A DNA stretch of 64,000 nt from OM182 bacterium MED-G28 (GCA_002457215.1 NTJZ01000001.1:310001-374000), one strand, 5' to 3'; shown: positions 32,897 to 42,675, counted from the first letter of the stretch. The notes: generated from the sequence alone by a model not told the origin. A program made the numbers and translations.

Positions 32897-33937
32897 ATGA
32901 GCGGCAATGAAATCCACAGTTATGCCCTAGGTATAGCAACCCAAAACTCCAATGATGAAATTATTGAGGTTTTTTATCCTCAACCTTTACTTACTCCGTC
33001 TAAAGACCTCACTAGCGTTATTCTTGAACTTTTTGTTGAAGTTTCTGGCAATGGCTATGTTGATTTATCAGCTGACACAGTAAAATATTTAAGTAATAGC
33101 TTTATGGAGATTGGCGATAAGGCGCAGTCAGAAATTGCTGCTAGCCTAGCAACATCCAAAAAAACTTTGATTTGTACACTCCTCAGAGATAACAGTGCTC
33201 CTAATTCTATTCCCGAAGCATTCCTAAAATTGCATTTGCTTTCACATAGATTTGCTTTGCCACATCAACTCAACTTAGATGGCTTATTTGGTGTGTTAAA
33301 GAATCTAGCATGGACGAATCACGGAGCTGTAGATCTCAACGATCTGCCAAAACGGCAATTAGAAGCGCGAATTAATGGTGAACCTTTTGATGTTCATTCA
33401 GTCGACAAGTTTCCGAAAATGACTAGCTATGTAGTACCTACTGGTGTCCGCATTGCTAACACAGCTCGTATTCGCCTTGGAGCTTATATAGGCGAAGGTA
33501 CAACTGTCATGCATGAAGGCTTCGTGAATTTCAATGCAGGAACTAAGGGCACTGCGATGATCGAAGGGCGCATCTCTGCAGGCGTTGTCGTTGGGGAAAA
33601 TAGTGACCTAGGTGGCGGCTGCAGCACTATGGGTACCTTATCCGGGGGTGGGACTGAAATCATTTCTGTGGGCAAGAATTGCTTGATCGGAGCTAATGCC
33701 GGCATCGGCTTTCCATTAGCAGATGGCTGCATTGTAGAAGCAGGTCTTTATGTAACCGCTGGCACCAAGGTTAATTTGTTAGACCAAAATGGTGCACTTA
33801 TTAAGACGGCTAAAGCCCGGGAGATCTGCGATATGAAGAATTTACTATTCAGACGAAATTCTTTAAGCGGAATCGTTGAATGTGTTCCCACTAAGAATTC
33901 CATAAGCTTGAATGAAGAGCTTCACGCTCACAATTAA
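32897..33937 (+). CDS. dapD: 2,3,4,5-tetrahydropyridine-2,6-dicarboxylate N-succinyltransferase (long type)
   Basis: DapD succinylates tetrahydrodipicolinate in lysine/meso-DAP synthesis. The 346-residue length and N-terminal domain are of the Pseudomonas long type, not the 274-residue E. coli type. Hexapeptide beta-helix repeats begin near residue 180 (VVPTGVRIANTARIRLGAYI). GFVNFNAGTKG and GRISAGVVVGENSDLGGG follow. GGG-AATC precedes the ATG. dapE, two steps later in the pathway, begins eight bases downstream, so they form an operon. Confidence 0.95.
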   Translation: MSGNEIHSYALGIATQNSNDEIIEVFYPQPLLTPSKDLTSVILELFVEVSGNGYVDLSADTVKYLSNSFMEIGDKAQSEIAASLATSKKTLICTLLRDNSAPNSIPEAFLKLHLLSHRFALPHQLNLDGLFGVLKNLAWTNHGAVDLNDLPKRQLEARINGEPFDVHSVDKFPKMTSYVVPTGVRIANTARIRLGAYIGEGTTVMHEGFVNFNAGTKGTAMIEGRISAGVVVGENSDLGGGCSTMGTLSGGGTEIISVGKNCLIGANAGIGFPLADGCIVEAGLYVTAGTKVNLLDQNGALIKTAKAREICDMKNLLFRRNSLSGIVECVPTKNSISLNEELHAHN

Positions 33938-33945
33938 GGATTACT

Positions 33946-35085
33946 ATGTCTGCCACATTGGATTTGGCTAAACAATTAATTCAACGAGCTTCAATTAGCC
34001 CCGAAGATATGGACTGCCAGCAGATACTTGCGCAGCGTTTAATTAAATTAGGTTTCAAAATTGAATCTCTTCCTTTTGGTAAAGTCTCAAATTTATGGGC
34101 TGAGCTAGGTAAAGAAGGTCCCCTCTTTGTTTTCGCAGGCCATACTGATGTTGTTCCAGCTGGGCCTATAGAAGAATGGTCTTTCGACCCTTTTTCCCCA
34201 ACTGAACATGAAGACTTTCTTTATGGTCGCGGTTCGGCGGACATGAAATCATCCCTCGCCGCGATGATCGTCGCAACGGAAAACTATTTAGCCTCAAATA
34301 AGCCTAATTTTCGTATCGGTTTTCTGATTACAAGTGATGAAGAAGGCCATGCAATAAATGGGACTCGCAAAGTGATGGAGACTTTTAATTCTCAAAATCG
34401 CAACATCGACTACTGCATAGTTGGGGAACCGAGTAGCTCCAAAAGACTAGGTGATACGATAAAAATTGGCAGGCGCGGCTCACTAAGCTGCAAACTCAAG
34501 GTTCAAGGTATTAAAGGCCATGTTGCCTATCCTGAATTGGCCTCAAACCCAATACACAGCGCTTTGCCTGCTTTGGCAAAACTTACCGCTGCCGCTTGGG
34601 ATACAGGTAATGACAACTTCCCTCCGACAAGTTTTCAAATCTCAAATGTTCATGCTGGAGTAGGCGCGAACAACGTAATCCCTGATTCGATGGAAATTGA
34701 TTTCAATCTCCGTTATTCAACTGAACTGGATGCAGAAACAATCAAACAACGAGTGGAAATGATTCTTGCTGAAGATGGTTTTGACTACCAAACTCAATGG
34801 CATCTATCAGGAGAACCCTTTCTTACTAAAGAATCTCAGTTAATTGATGCGGTAAAAAGAAGTGTCGAGGAAGTGATAGGAATAAAACCGGCATTATCTA
34901 CTGCTGGCGGCACCTCCGATGGCCGATTTATTTCACCTGCAGGCGCCCAAGTGGTGGAGTTAGGGCCATGTAATGCGACCATCCACAAGATCGATGAGCG
35001 TATCAGAATAAGTGATATCGAACTGTTAACTGAGACTTATACAAAAATTCTGGTTAATTTAGAGCGATTATCTGCTTCTAAGTAA
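33946..35085 (+). CDS. dapE: Succinyl-diaminopimelate desuccinylase
   Basis: DapE is the dinuclear zinc hydrolase that releases LL-DAP from its N-succinyl form. The metal and catalytic residues H66 (GHTDVV), D99 (GRGSADMKS) and E132/E133 (SDEEGHA) are present, with a late His in NATIHKIDE. TAGGTSDGRF is a family block. The 379-residue length is standard. AAGGA precedes the ATG at good spacing. It converges on rsmJ with an 18-base gap and no visible terminator. Confidence 0.98.
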   Translation: MSATLDLAKQLIQRASISPEDMDCQQILAQRLIKLGFKIESLPFGKVSNLWAELGKEGPLFVFAGHTDVVPAGPIEEWSFDPFSPTEHEDFLYGRGSADMKSSLAAMIVATENYLASNKPNFRIGFLITSDEEGHAINGTRKVMETFNSQNRNIDYCIVGEPSSSKRLGDTIKIGRRGSLSCKLKVQGIKGHVAYPELASNPIHSALPALAKLTAAAWDTGNDNFPPTSFQISNVHAGVGANNVIPDSMEIDFNLRYSTELDAETIKQRVEMILAEDGFDYQTQWHLSGEPFLTKESQLIDAVKRSVEEVIGIKPALSTAGGTSDGRFISPAGAQVVELGPCNATIHKIDERIRISDIELLTETYTKILVNLERLSASK

Positions 35086-35103
35086 GGTTTACTTAACTAA
35101 CAA

Positions 35104-35868
35104 TTAATTGAGCAGGTAGACATCGTATCTACTGCTACTGCCTCTAAAACTAATACTTGGCTCTTTGACGCTTATGAAAGGTGAGTTCTTCGCCCGTTTT
35201 ACGACAATTCTTTCTGTTGCCACCGTGTAAGCCGCTTCCAATAATTCTTTATCATTACTCGATGAACCTATCAGCTCCTGCAAGTAATACATCCCTTTCT
35301 TTGCCTTAGCTATTTTATTTTTTGTTGGAAACATCGGATCAAGATAGACAACTTGCGTACTCTCCAGAGTTTCTGCCGCTTCAAGGAAATTTGCCTGGCA
35401 TAGCTCAATTCTCTCAATGATTTCAGCCTCTAATGCACCCAGCCGCAAAAACCTATTGGAGCCATCCTCGAGTAAGGCAAACACAATTGGATTTCTCTCA
35501 ATAGCCAACACATGACAACCAATAGCAGCAAATAAAAAGCTATCAGTTCCCAAGCCTGCTGTAGCATCAACAATTCCTGGTCGTTTACCCTTGCGTGCAC
35601 CGATCGCTTTGAAAAGGTTTTGTTGTAAAACTGAATCACCAACTCGTTTAGTCAGTCTTTTGAAGTCCACATACAGGGATCCAGGTGCTTTCTTAGTGGT
35701 TGATTGAAGCCCAAGACCATATTCATCAAAGCGAAGGTAAAAGTTGACAGCTTTTTCTTCTATTTCTGAAATGGGTAAGAGCGGTAGCTTTAAACGAATT
35801 TGTAATGCTAATTCCAGAGTGCTTGGAATTCGGTTTAACTGCGCTATAACTAGCTGTTGATGCGTCAT
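35104..35868 (-). CDS. rsmJ: 16S rRNA (guanine(1516)-N(2))-methyltransferase
   Basis: RsmJ methylates G1516 of 16S rRNA using SAM. I start it at MTHQQLVIAQ, whose ATG overlaps the uppP stop (ATGA); the reading frame stays open upstream, but that part is the wrong frame of uppP. The resulting 254 residues match E. coli RsmJ (250). The SAM motif is IVDATAGLGTDSFLFA, the catalytic-type motif is VYLDPMFP, and RIVVKRAKNSP is conserved near the end. Confidence 0.94.
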   Translation of the reverse strand: MTHQQLVIAQLNRIPSTLELALQIRLKLPLLPISEIEEKAVNFYLRFDEYGLGLQSTTKKAPGSLYVDFKRLTKRVGDSVLQQNLFKAIGARKGKRPGIVDATAGLGTDSFLFAAIGCHVLAIERNPIVFALLEDGSNRFLRLGALEAEIIERIELCQANFLEAAETLESTQVVYLDPMFPTKNKIAKAKKGMYYLQELIGSSSNDKELLEAAYTVATERIVVKRAKNSPFISVKEPSISFRGSSSRYDVYLLN

Positions 35869-36677
35869 GCCATAAACGTGATAGAAAATAAAACGACAGC
35901 CAGACCTATACGATAGATAACAAACGGTAGGAAGCCGATGCGCTCTATTAGTTGCATAAAATAATGAATACATGCAAACGCGACTAGGCCAGACACAAAA
36001 ACCCCATAGGCTAAAGGTAGGAGATATTCCCCAAGTGCGCCCACATTTACTAATTCTGTCCCACGAAGAGTAAAGCTGCCGAATATAATGGGTATTGCCA
36101 AGAAAAAAGATAACTTTGCAGCGGCTTGACGCGTCAGACCGCAAAAAAGTGCAGCTGTCATTGTAATGCCTGATCTAGACGTCCCTGGAATTAAAGCCAA
36201 GGCCTGCGCAAAACCGACGAAAAGCGCTTGTCTCCATGTAAGTTCAGATAAAGATCGACCGGGGTCGACCCTTTTGTCTGCATACCAGAGTAACAACGCA
36301 AATAGCGTAGAAGTTGAACCGATTACGTAACCAGATCTCGCATAATTTTCTACTAAGTCATTCGCAAACAAACCTGCAAGCGCACCTGGCACTGTAGCAA
36401 TGATGATTAGCCAGGCCAAACGACTGTCTTCTGATGTTTGCCGCTGAGTAAGGTTTTTTAGCCAGGCGACCAGTAACTGCAGAATGTCATGGCGGAAGTA
36501 CGCAAGAACAGCGAATAACGATCCAAGATGAACAGCTACGTCAAACGTTAAACCCTGGTCAGGCCAATCCAGTAACAGCGAAGGCAAAATAAGATGGGCG
36601 GATGAGGACACCGGCAAAAATTCTGTTATTCCTTGAATCAGAGCCAACAGTGTTACTTGGAAAAAATTTAAGTCCAT
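35865..36677 (-). CDS. uppP: Undecaprenyl-diphosphate phosphatase
   Basis: UppP (BacA) is an integral membrane phosphatase that recycles undecaprenyl diphosphate to the monophosphate carrier. The 270-residue protein is mostly transmembrane helices. The two active-site motifs are GITEFLPVSSSAHLI (E19, H28) and PGTSRSGITMT. It complements UppS encoded in the same window. The gene lies 15 bases after tsaB and overlaps rsmJ by four bases. Confidence 0.97.
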   Translation of the reverse strand: MDLNFFQVTLLALIQGITEFLPVSSSAHLILPSLLLDWPDQGLTFDVAVHLGSLFAVLAYFRHDILQLLVAWLKNLTQRQTSEDSRLAWLIIIATVPGALAGLFANDLVENYARSGYVIGSTSTLFALLLWYADKRVDPGRSLSELTWRQALFVGFAQALALIPGTSRSGITMTAALFCGLTRQAAAKLSFFLAIPIIFGSFTLRGTELVNVGALGEYLLPLAYGVFVSGLVAFACIHYFMQLIERIGFLPFVIYRIGLAVVLFSITFMA

Positions 36678-36691
36678 ATCATTCCTGATAG

Positions 36692-37372
36692 CTAACCATA
36701 ATCCAAATGCTCTTTAACGTAATTAGGTAGTAATTGCTCACTCAAAAGTGTCTCCCCCCGAGACAGTTTATCTAGCCCAATAACGCACAAATCATTCATA
36801 GAGGTTTTTGCCGTTATATTCCTATTTGAGACACTAACACCAAATAGTTTTTCTAATTGGCTTTGGTTTTGCCATGCCTCTCCTATTCCCGTCCATTTTC
36901 TCTCCGGCAGCGAAAGTTGCGGAGACCCAGCCTTGAGCTCGAGGACTCTTTCCCTATCAAGCAGCACGAGAGTAGACCCATCATATTTATAAGCACCAAA
37001 GTACACTTCATCGTCTCGCGCGGGGATACACACAAGAAAGTCTGCGCTTTCAGTTGGTGTTACTCCTGTCTGAGCCATAAGTGCTAAGCTTGAAACCCCT
37101 ATCAGGGAGGTGGAATTAGCTACACTTATGCCCTGAGCCACCCCAATACCAATCCGCAGCCCTGTAAAAGAGCCTGGTCCCGTTACTACGACAATCCCAT
37201 CCAGGTCGATAGCACCAATACTCGCTTCAGAAAAGGCAGTCTGGATAAGAGGAAGTAATTGCTGTGCCGCCTGACGTGGTTCACCAGTTCGGTATTCCTT
37301 TATTTCGCCCTCTAGGCATAAAGCTATCCGTGTAACGGAAGAGGACGTGTCAATTGCTAGGAGTTTTGGCAT
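36692..37372 (-). CDS. tsaB: tRNA threonylcarbamoyladenosine biosynthesis protein TsaB
   Basis: TsaB (YeaZ) is the inactive ASKHA-fold partner of TsaD in forming t6A37 on tRNAs. The 226 residues begin with LLAIDTSSSVTRIAL. VVVTGPGSFTGLRIG and AQGISVANSTSLIGVSSL are family blocks. In Pseudomonas tsaB is next to adk; here a Lys/Ala-rich gene with its own terminator lies between them. tsaB probably starts a tsaB-uppP-rsmJ unit. Confidence 0.95.
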   Translation of the reverse strand: MPKLLAIDTSSSVTRIALCLEGEIKEYRTGEPRQAAQQLLPLIQTAFSEASIGAIDLDGIVVVTGPGSFTGLRIGIGVAQGISVANSTSLIGVSSLALMAQTGVTPTESADFLVCIPARDDEVYFGAYKYDGSTLVLLDRERVLELKAGSPQLSLPERKWTGIGEAWQNQSQLEKLFGVSVSNRNITAKTSMNDLCVIGLDKLSRGETLLSEQLLPNYVKEHLDYG

Positions 37373-37415
37373 GAAATAACTAATTTTGTTACTTAGTGAA
37401 TAAGAATCAGATAAG

Positions 37416-37450
37416 AAAAATCCCCCTTGAATTGATCAAGGGGGATTTTT
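37416..37450 (-). terminator. Intrinsic terminator of the Lys/Ala-rich gene
   Basis: A perfect 15-base inverted repeat (AAAAATCCCCCTTGA at 37416-37430 and its complement at 37436-37450) has a five-base loop. It lies between the Lys/Ala-rich gene and tsaB. Read on the minus strand the stem ends in a T run, so it should terminate the upstream gene. The A/T flanks make it symmetrical and potentially bidirectional. Confidence 0.92.
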
Positions 37451-37533
37451 AGGGGTCACGAGTTATGATCTGCCGCCTGGATTTTCACAGAACTCCAGCA
37501 GATACTATGGCTAACACTCGTTCCAGCTAAGGT

Positions 37534-39246
37534 TTAACGCTTCCTACTTGGAGCCTTTTTCCTAGCTGGTGCTTTCTTTTTAGTTGCTTTGCGCTTTGCT
37601 GGCTTGCGTTTGGCTGCCTTCTTTTTGGCAGCTTTTTTGCGAGTCGGGGCCTTGCGCTTTGCAACCTTTTTCTTAGCTACTTTTTTCTTAGCCTTCTTTT
37701 TGGCCGCTTTTTTCTTAGCCGGCTTCCGCTTTACAGCTTTTTTCTTAGCTGCTTTGCGTTTTGCTGGCTTGCGCTTTGCAGCCTTTTTCTTAGCAGCTTT
37801 TTTCTTTGCAGGCTTTCTTTTAGCTACTTTCTTCTTAGCTTTTTTCTTAGCAGCTTTCTTTTTAGCCGGCTTACGCTTGGCAACTTTGCGCTTTGCTGCC
37901 TTTTTGGCGGCAGATCTGCGCTTTACCACTTTCTTCTTGGCCTTCTTTTTAGCTGCTTTTTTCTTCGCCGGCTTGCGCTTAACTGCCTTCTTTTTGGCGG
38001 CTTTACGTTTCGCAGGCTTGCGCTTTGCTACTTTCTTCTTAGCTTTCTTTTTGGCAGCTTTCTTTTTAGCAGGCTTACGCTTTACTGCTTTTTTCTTAGC
38101 CGGCTTGCGTTTTGCTGCTTTTTTCTTAGCTGCTTTCTTCTTGGCTACTTTCTTCTTAGCTGGCTTACGCTTCGCTGCTTTTTTCTTAGCTACCTTCTTT
38201 TTAGCTTTTTTCTTAGCAGCCTTCTTCTTCGCCGGCTTACGCTTAGCAACTTTACGCTTAGCAGCTTTCTTAGCAGCTGAACGGCGCTTTACTGCTTTTT
38301 TCTTAGCTACCTTCTTTTTTGCTTTCTTCTTAGCAGCCTTCTTTTTGGCTGGCTTGCGTTTCGCTGCTTTTTTCTTAGCTACCTTCTTTTTTGCTTTCTT
38401 CTTAGTAGCCTTCTTTTTGGCTGGCTTGCGTTTCACTGCTTTTTTCTTAGCCGTTTTCCGCTTAACCGCCTTTTTCTTGGCTACCTTCTTTTTTGTAGCC
38501 GCTTTTTTCTTTACAGCTTTGCGCTTAACAACCTTTTTCTTAGCTGCTTTCCGTTTTACTACAACCTTTTTCTTAGCCACCTTCTTTTTAGCAGGTGCCT
38601 TTTTCTTTTTTGCTGCTTTCTTCTTAGCCATAGGTTTCCCCGTTGTTTTCCGAGTTAAAGTTTTCCTTTTTGACGCCTTTCGAGCCGCGACCTTTGCTTT
38701 GGCTGCGGCCTTCTTAGCGACGATTTTCTCCTTCAGAGCTACTTTTTTAGCGGCTATCCTAGCCTTCAAAGCAGCTTTTCGAGCCCGCTTAGCAGCTTGC
38801 GCCGCTTCCGCTTTAGCTCTGTTCCTTTTCCATTTAGCGATGAAAGCGTCTACCGCCCTCTCTAAATCTGCGCTCATTTTTGCTTTTTCTGCATTTTTTC
38901 TAGCTTTAGCCAGGTTCACTGTTTCTATTGCCTTAGCTTTTGCTCTTGCTGTTCGTATCTTTGCGTTTAGTGAAGCAGCCTCAGCTGCAACTTTTCGGAA
39001 GGAATTTTGTGCGGCAACCACTGCCTTCTTATTGGCAGCAGTTTCAAATTTGGTAGCAGCTTTCTTAGTCGCAATCGCTTTATTCCGAGCAATTGGAACT
39101 TTTTTTAATGCAGCCTTAGCTTCGTTTTGCAATCTAACTACTGCAGCATTTGCTCTGTCCAAAGCGGAGCTATTAATTTTTCCAATACCTTTAGCCGTCG
39201 CTTTATTTTTAGCAGAAGCTTTCTTTCTTGTTTTAACTTTAGGCAC
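37534..39246 (-). CDS. Lys/Ala-rich histone H1-like (AlgP-like) protein
   Basis: This 570-residue protein is extremely basic. Residues 1 to about 205 are a Lys/Ala-rich but less repetitive, probably helical or coiled-coil region (AVVRLQNEAKAALKKV, LERAVDAFIAKWKRNRAKAE). From about 205 to the end it is almost only Lys, Arg, Ala, Val and Pro in KRKPAKKKAAKKKA-type units, with two Ser-Ala interruptions. Eukaryotic-H1-like C-terminal tails and Pseudomonas AlgP have this build, so DNA or RNA binding and compaction in the nucleoid are likely; no specific function is shown. The start is GTG with CAGGG 12 bases upstream. It is monocistronic, between two intrinsic terminators. Composition precludes a reliable family call. 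Confidence 0.85.
   Translation of the reverse strand: MPKVKTRKKASAKNKATAKGIGKINSSALDRANAAVVRLQNEAKAALKKVPIARNKAIATKKAATKFETAANKKAVVAAQNSFRKVAAEAASLNAKIRTARAKAKAIETVNLAKARKNAEKAKMSADLERAVDAFIAKWKRNRAKAEAAQAAKRARKAALKARIAAKKVALKEKIVAKKAAAKAKVAARKASKRKTLTRKTTGKPMAKKKAAKKKKAPAKKKVAKKKVVVKRKAAKKKVVKRKAVKKKAATKKKVAKKKAVKRKTAKKKAVKRKPAKKKATKKKAKKKVAKKKAAKRKPAKKKAAKKKAKKKVAKKKAVKRRSAAKKAAKRKVAKRKPAKKKAAKKKAKKKVAKKKAAKRKPAKKKVAKKKAAKKKAAKRKPAKKKAVKRKPAKKKAAKKKAKKKVAKRKPAKRKAAKKKAVKRKPAKKKAAKKKAKKKVVKRRSAAKKAAKRKVAKRKPAKKKAAKKKAKKKVAKRKPAKKKAAKKKAAKRKPAKRKAAKKKAVKRKPAKKKAAKKKAKKKVAKKKVAKRKAPTRKKAAKKKAAKRKPAKRKATKKKAPARKKAPSRKR
37540..38632 (-). repeat. Degenerate coding repeats of the Lys/Ala-rich gene
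   Basis: The 3' two thirds of the gene is built from short Lys-rich units of about 4, 6 and 19 codons. A longer block beginning KRRSAAKKAAKRKVAKRKPA occurs twice, at about 37836-37932 and 38200-38295, which points to an internal segmental duplication. The copies differ at many synonymous positions, so the amino acid pattern is kept while the DNA has drifted. Confidence 0.85.
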
Positions 39247-39686
39247 TAATTTAGATAACCCTGAGAAATTGAATCACCGTTGCTTAAGTTAATAACTGAA
39301 CTTACTGCTTGCGCGCAACATATCACAATATTTATCTGGCTTACTATAAAACTCGTTACTTAAAATTTCTTTTTTGTTCTTCATGCAAGAAAGTCCACTT
39401 ATGCATGGTGTCAAAAATATATTTCGCTACTTGAAAAGAAAACTTTAAGAAAACTATGGAATTTTCAGTAAAAATAATTGGGCTTAACTGTAATTTTAAA
39501 CTGCAATATGTTTGCCAACTTTTTTTATTGACAGCATTTTTCGATCATAAATAAATATTTTCACCTTATTTTCCAACTTTTATTTTAATAAACGAATAGA
39601 ATTACTTTAGCCTTATCAAAAACAAAAGCGTATTAGCTAAGATTATTAGTTACCTATTTTAAAAACTGTGTTTTATTAAGCGTTCA
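39247..39686. other. AT-rich intergenic region upstream of the Lys/Ala-rich gene
   Basis: About 440 very AT-rich bases lie between the GTG of the Lys/Ala-rich gene and the adk terminator. It must hold the promoter of that gene. TTGCGCGCAA near 39310 is a perfect 10-base palindrome close to where the promoter should be. Only very short open frames occur; none has convincing support. No known RNA family was recognised. Confidence 0.6.
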
Positions 39687-39722
39687 ACAAAAAAGCCCGA
39701 CGATTAGACCGGGCTTTTTTGT
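39687..39722 (-). terminator. Intrinsic terminator downstream of adk
   Basis: A perfect 13-base stem (ACAAAAAAGCCCG at 39687-39699 and its complement at 39710-39722) encloses a 10-base loop. On the minus strand the GC core CCCGG-type stem ends in TTTTTT, just after the adk stop. This ends the cysM-rlmD-mazG-adk side. Confidence 0.93.
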
Positions 39723-39737
39723 AAAAGATCATTAATC

Positions 39738-40388
<651 letters not shown>

Positions 40389-40420
40389 TTACTCCTTATC
40401 ACATGAAATTTGAAAATCAG

Positions 40421-41281
40421 TTATAAACCTTTTTCTTTTGCCTGCTCCCACAATTGGTTCAATTGCGTCAGATCAACTTCATTCACTGTCTTCCCCTGTT
40501 CTGCTAAGCTTGATTCTATCCACTTAAACCTATTTTCAAATCGAGAGTTTGATTGGCGAAGCGCTACTTCGGGATGCGTGTCAGTATGCCGTGCAACATT
40601 TACTGCCGCAAATAGCACATCTCCCAGTTCAGATTGCATTGCGTCACTATCTTTATGAGAAATTGCCTCTTCTAATTCGATGACTTCTTCTTTTAACTTA
40701 GCCAAGACAGGACCAATTGCATCCCAATCAAAACCAACCCTGGCTGCGCGCTTTTGCAGTTTTATCGCTCGCTCGAGTGCTGGCGAAGCACGAGGAACAT
40801 CATCTAAAATACTGGCTGACTGTTCGTTTTGATTCACACCATCATATTTTGATTTCTTTTCCGCTTTTTCGATATCTTTAATCGCTTCCCAGTTAATCAC
40901 AACTTCTGCTGCAGAAATCCCTGGCTTGCTGCCAAAACCTGTCACTTTGCCTCCATGAAAAACATGAGGATGGCGCCGTACTAGTTTGTTAATGATTCCG
41001 TTAACGACATCATCAAATTTAAAAAAACCCTGCTCTTTTGCGATCTGAGCATAGAACACAACCTGAAACAGTAAATCACCAAGTTCATCTTCTAATTCCA
41101 CCATGTCTTTTTTTTCAACAGCATCTACCACTTCATAAACTTCTTCCAAAGTATAAGGAACAAGAGAAACAAAAGATTGTTCAAGGTCCCAAGGGCAGCC
41201 AAAATCTTTGTCTCGTAGCATAGTCATTAACGAGACAAGCTTTTCAATGGAAGATTGGCTTTCGAATTTTGGCTTGTCCAT
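40421..41281 (-). CDS. mazG: Nucleoside triphosphate pyrophosphohydrolase MazG
   Basis: MazG hydrolyses NTPs and dNTPs to NMP and pyrophosphate; in E. coli it also lowers ppGpp. Two MazG domains are visible. The first contains CPWDLEQSF, LEEVYEVVDAVE and ELEDELGDLLFQVVF. The second has RVGFDWDAIGPVLAKLKEE and SELGDVLFAAVNVAR. The length is 286 residues (E. coli 263); the excess is in the linker around 120-150. In Pseudomonas relA separates rlmD and mazG; here rlmD is the immediate upstream neighbour (23 bases). Confidence 0.96.
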   Translation of the reverse strand: MDKPKFESQSSIEKLVSLMTMLRDKDFGCPWDLEQSFVSLVPYTLEEVYEVVDAVEKKDMVELEDELGDLLFQVVFYAQIAKEQGFFKFDDVVNGIINKLVRRHPHVFHGGKVTGFGSKPGISAAEVVINWEAIKDIEKAEKKSKYDGVNQNEQSASILDDVPRASPALERAIKLQKRAARVGFDWDAIGPVLAKLKEEVIELEEAISHKDSDAMQSELGDVLFAAVNVARHTDTHPEVALRQSNSRFENRFKWIESSLAEQGKTVNEVDLTQLNQLWEQAKEKGL

Positions 41282-41304
41282 GGGGTGACCCGTCGCTAAT
41301 TTTT

Positions 41305-42675
41305 CTAGATAAGAAGAAACTCTGCCATCGACTCTACATGAGTGGTATGAGGAAACATATCCATTACTCCAGCGGAATTCAATCGGTAGCCATACTTTAA
41401 AAGTTCTGCTGTGTCGCGAGCAAGAGTTGCAGGGTTACATGAAATGTATACTATCTTGGCTGCTCTTAATCTCGCGATCTGAGGAATAATTTCAATCGCT
41501 CCCGACCGAGGTGGATCAAGCAAGATTTTAGAATAGTTTTTTTGATACCAACTCTCTTTTTCAATAGGACTAGTAAGGTCCGCCGCATAAAATGCTGTGT
41601 TTGCAATGTTATTGTTTAGAGCGTTCTCAGCTCCACGCTCTACCATCTCTCGGCTACCTTCTATACCGATAACCTTTCCCGCTCTTAGCGCGATTGGTAA
41701 AGTAAAGTTCCCTAAACCACAAAATAGATCAAGCACAGTGTCTTTATCTGAAAGGTCTAGCATTTGTACGGCTCGACTAACGATAGAGCGATTAATAGCA
41801 CCATTAATCTGTGTGAAGTCCATAGGGTGAAAAGTTATATCCAAGCCAAATTCAGGAAGATAGTAATGCAAACGATTGCAATCATCTTTTGGAAAAAGTT
41901 TGTTTACGCTATCAATACCTGCGGGTTGCAAATAGATCTCTACCCCTTTTTCAGCAGCAAAATTCTCTAAAATAAGTTTATCTTGCTCGTTTAAGGGGGT
42001 TAAGTGACGGATAACAAGCGCAACACATTTACTTGCGTCTTCCTCTGCTGCACTTTCTCCTACCGCCACCTCTATTTGTGGGATTTCATCCGCAATATTA
42101 AGGGAGTAAAAGAGGGTTTTTAATGGCTCAATTAGAATTCCAACTTCGGCTACCAGAACCTGACAGTTGTCCATAACGGTTATGAAGCTGCTGTATTTTT
42201 CGCGGAACCCAACGAGGACAGCATCTTTTTTGACAACCTTGCGAACTGCTAGGCGCGCTTTGCGCCGATAATTGGTTGTTTTAGCTTTGATTTGAGGCAA
42301 CACTTCAAAAGAGCGAGCATCAAGTTGAGCGCTGTGCTGGAGGTGTTCTAACAATACGCCTTGTTTAAAATCCAACTGTTTATCGCTATCCCAATGCTGT
42401 AAAGAGCATCCCCCGCATATGACCGCGTACTCACATGGAGGTGTCACGCGTTCCGGGGAAGATTTTTTGACTTCAAGCGTCTTAAATTCTGCGAATTGAC
42501 TGCGGTTGCGTACATAGTTAGCTGAGACGATTTCGTCGGGCAATGATCCGTCAACAAAGGCAACTTTCCCCTCAATGTGAGAGACTCCTCGACCTTCATG
42601 ACTAATACCGGAAATAGTTAGCTCTACCGCCTCTGCTGGCAGTTTATTCCTACGCTTTCGACGACGAGTAGTCAT
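41305..42675 (-). CDS. rlmD: 23S rRNA (uracil(1939)-C(5))-methyltransferase
   Basis: RlmD (RumA) methylates U1939 of 23S rRNA. An N-terminal TRAM domain follows a basic RRRKRRNK start. The [4Fe-4S] cysteines are C81, C87 and C90 (CEYAVICGGCSLQHW), with a fourth in DNCQVL. The SAM motif is DLFCGLGNFTLPIA, and the catalytic Cys is in VYISCNPATLARD. The length is 456 residues, similar to the family. It lies between cysM and mazG. Confidence 0.96.
   Translation of the reverse strand: MTTRRRKRRNKLPAEAVELTISGISHEGRGVSHIEGKVAFVDGSLPDEIVSANYVRNRSQFAEFKTLEVKKSSPERVTPPCEYAVICGGCSLQHWDSDKQLDFKQGVLLEHLQHSAQLDARSFEVLPQIKAKTTNYRRKARLAVRKVVKKDAVLVGFREKYSSFITVMDNCQVLVAEVGILIEPLKTLFYSLNIADEIPQIEVAVGESAAEEDASKCVALVIRHLTPLNEQDKLILENFAAEKGVEIYLQPAGIDSVNKLFPKDDCNRLHYYLPEFGLDITFHPMDFTQINGAINRSIVSRAVQMLDLSDKDTVLDLFCGLGNFTLPIALRAGKVIGIEGSREMVERGAENALNNNIANTAFYAADLTSPIEKESWYQKNYSKILLDPPRSGAIEIIPQIARLRAAKIVYISCNPATLARDTAELLKYGYRLNSAGVMDMFPHTTHVESMAEFLLI

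Noticed and set aside
35869..36144. N-terminal extension of rsmJ by 92 residues
   Set aside because: It lies entirely within uppP in another frame, and the family N-terminus is at 35868 with an ATGA overlap.
37589..39292. 567-residue open frame opposite the Lys/Ala-rich gene (FLAAFF-type product)
   Set aside because: It is the mirror of Lys/Ala codons; it starts with TTG, lacks a ribosome-binding site and its product is a featureless hydrophobic repeat.
39383..39448. 21-residue plus-strand frame in the AT-rich region before the Lys/Ala gene
   Set aside because: Too short, no ribosome-binding site, and no independent support.
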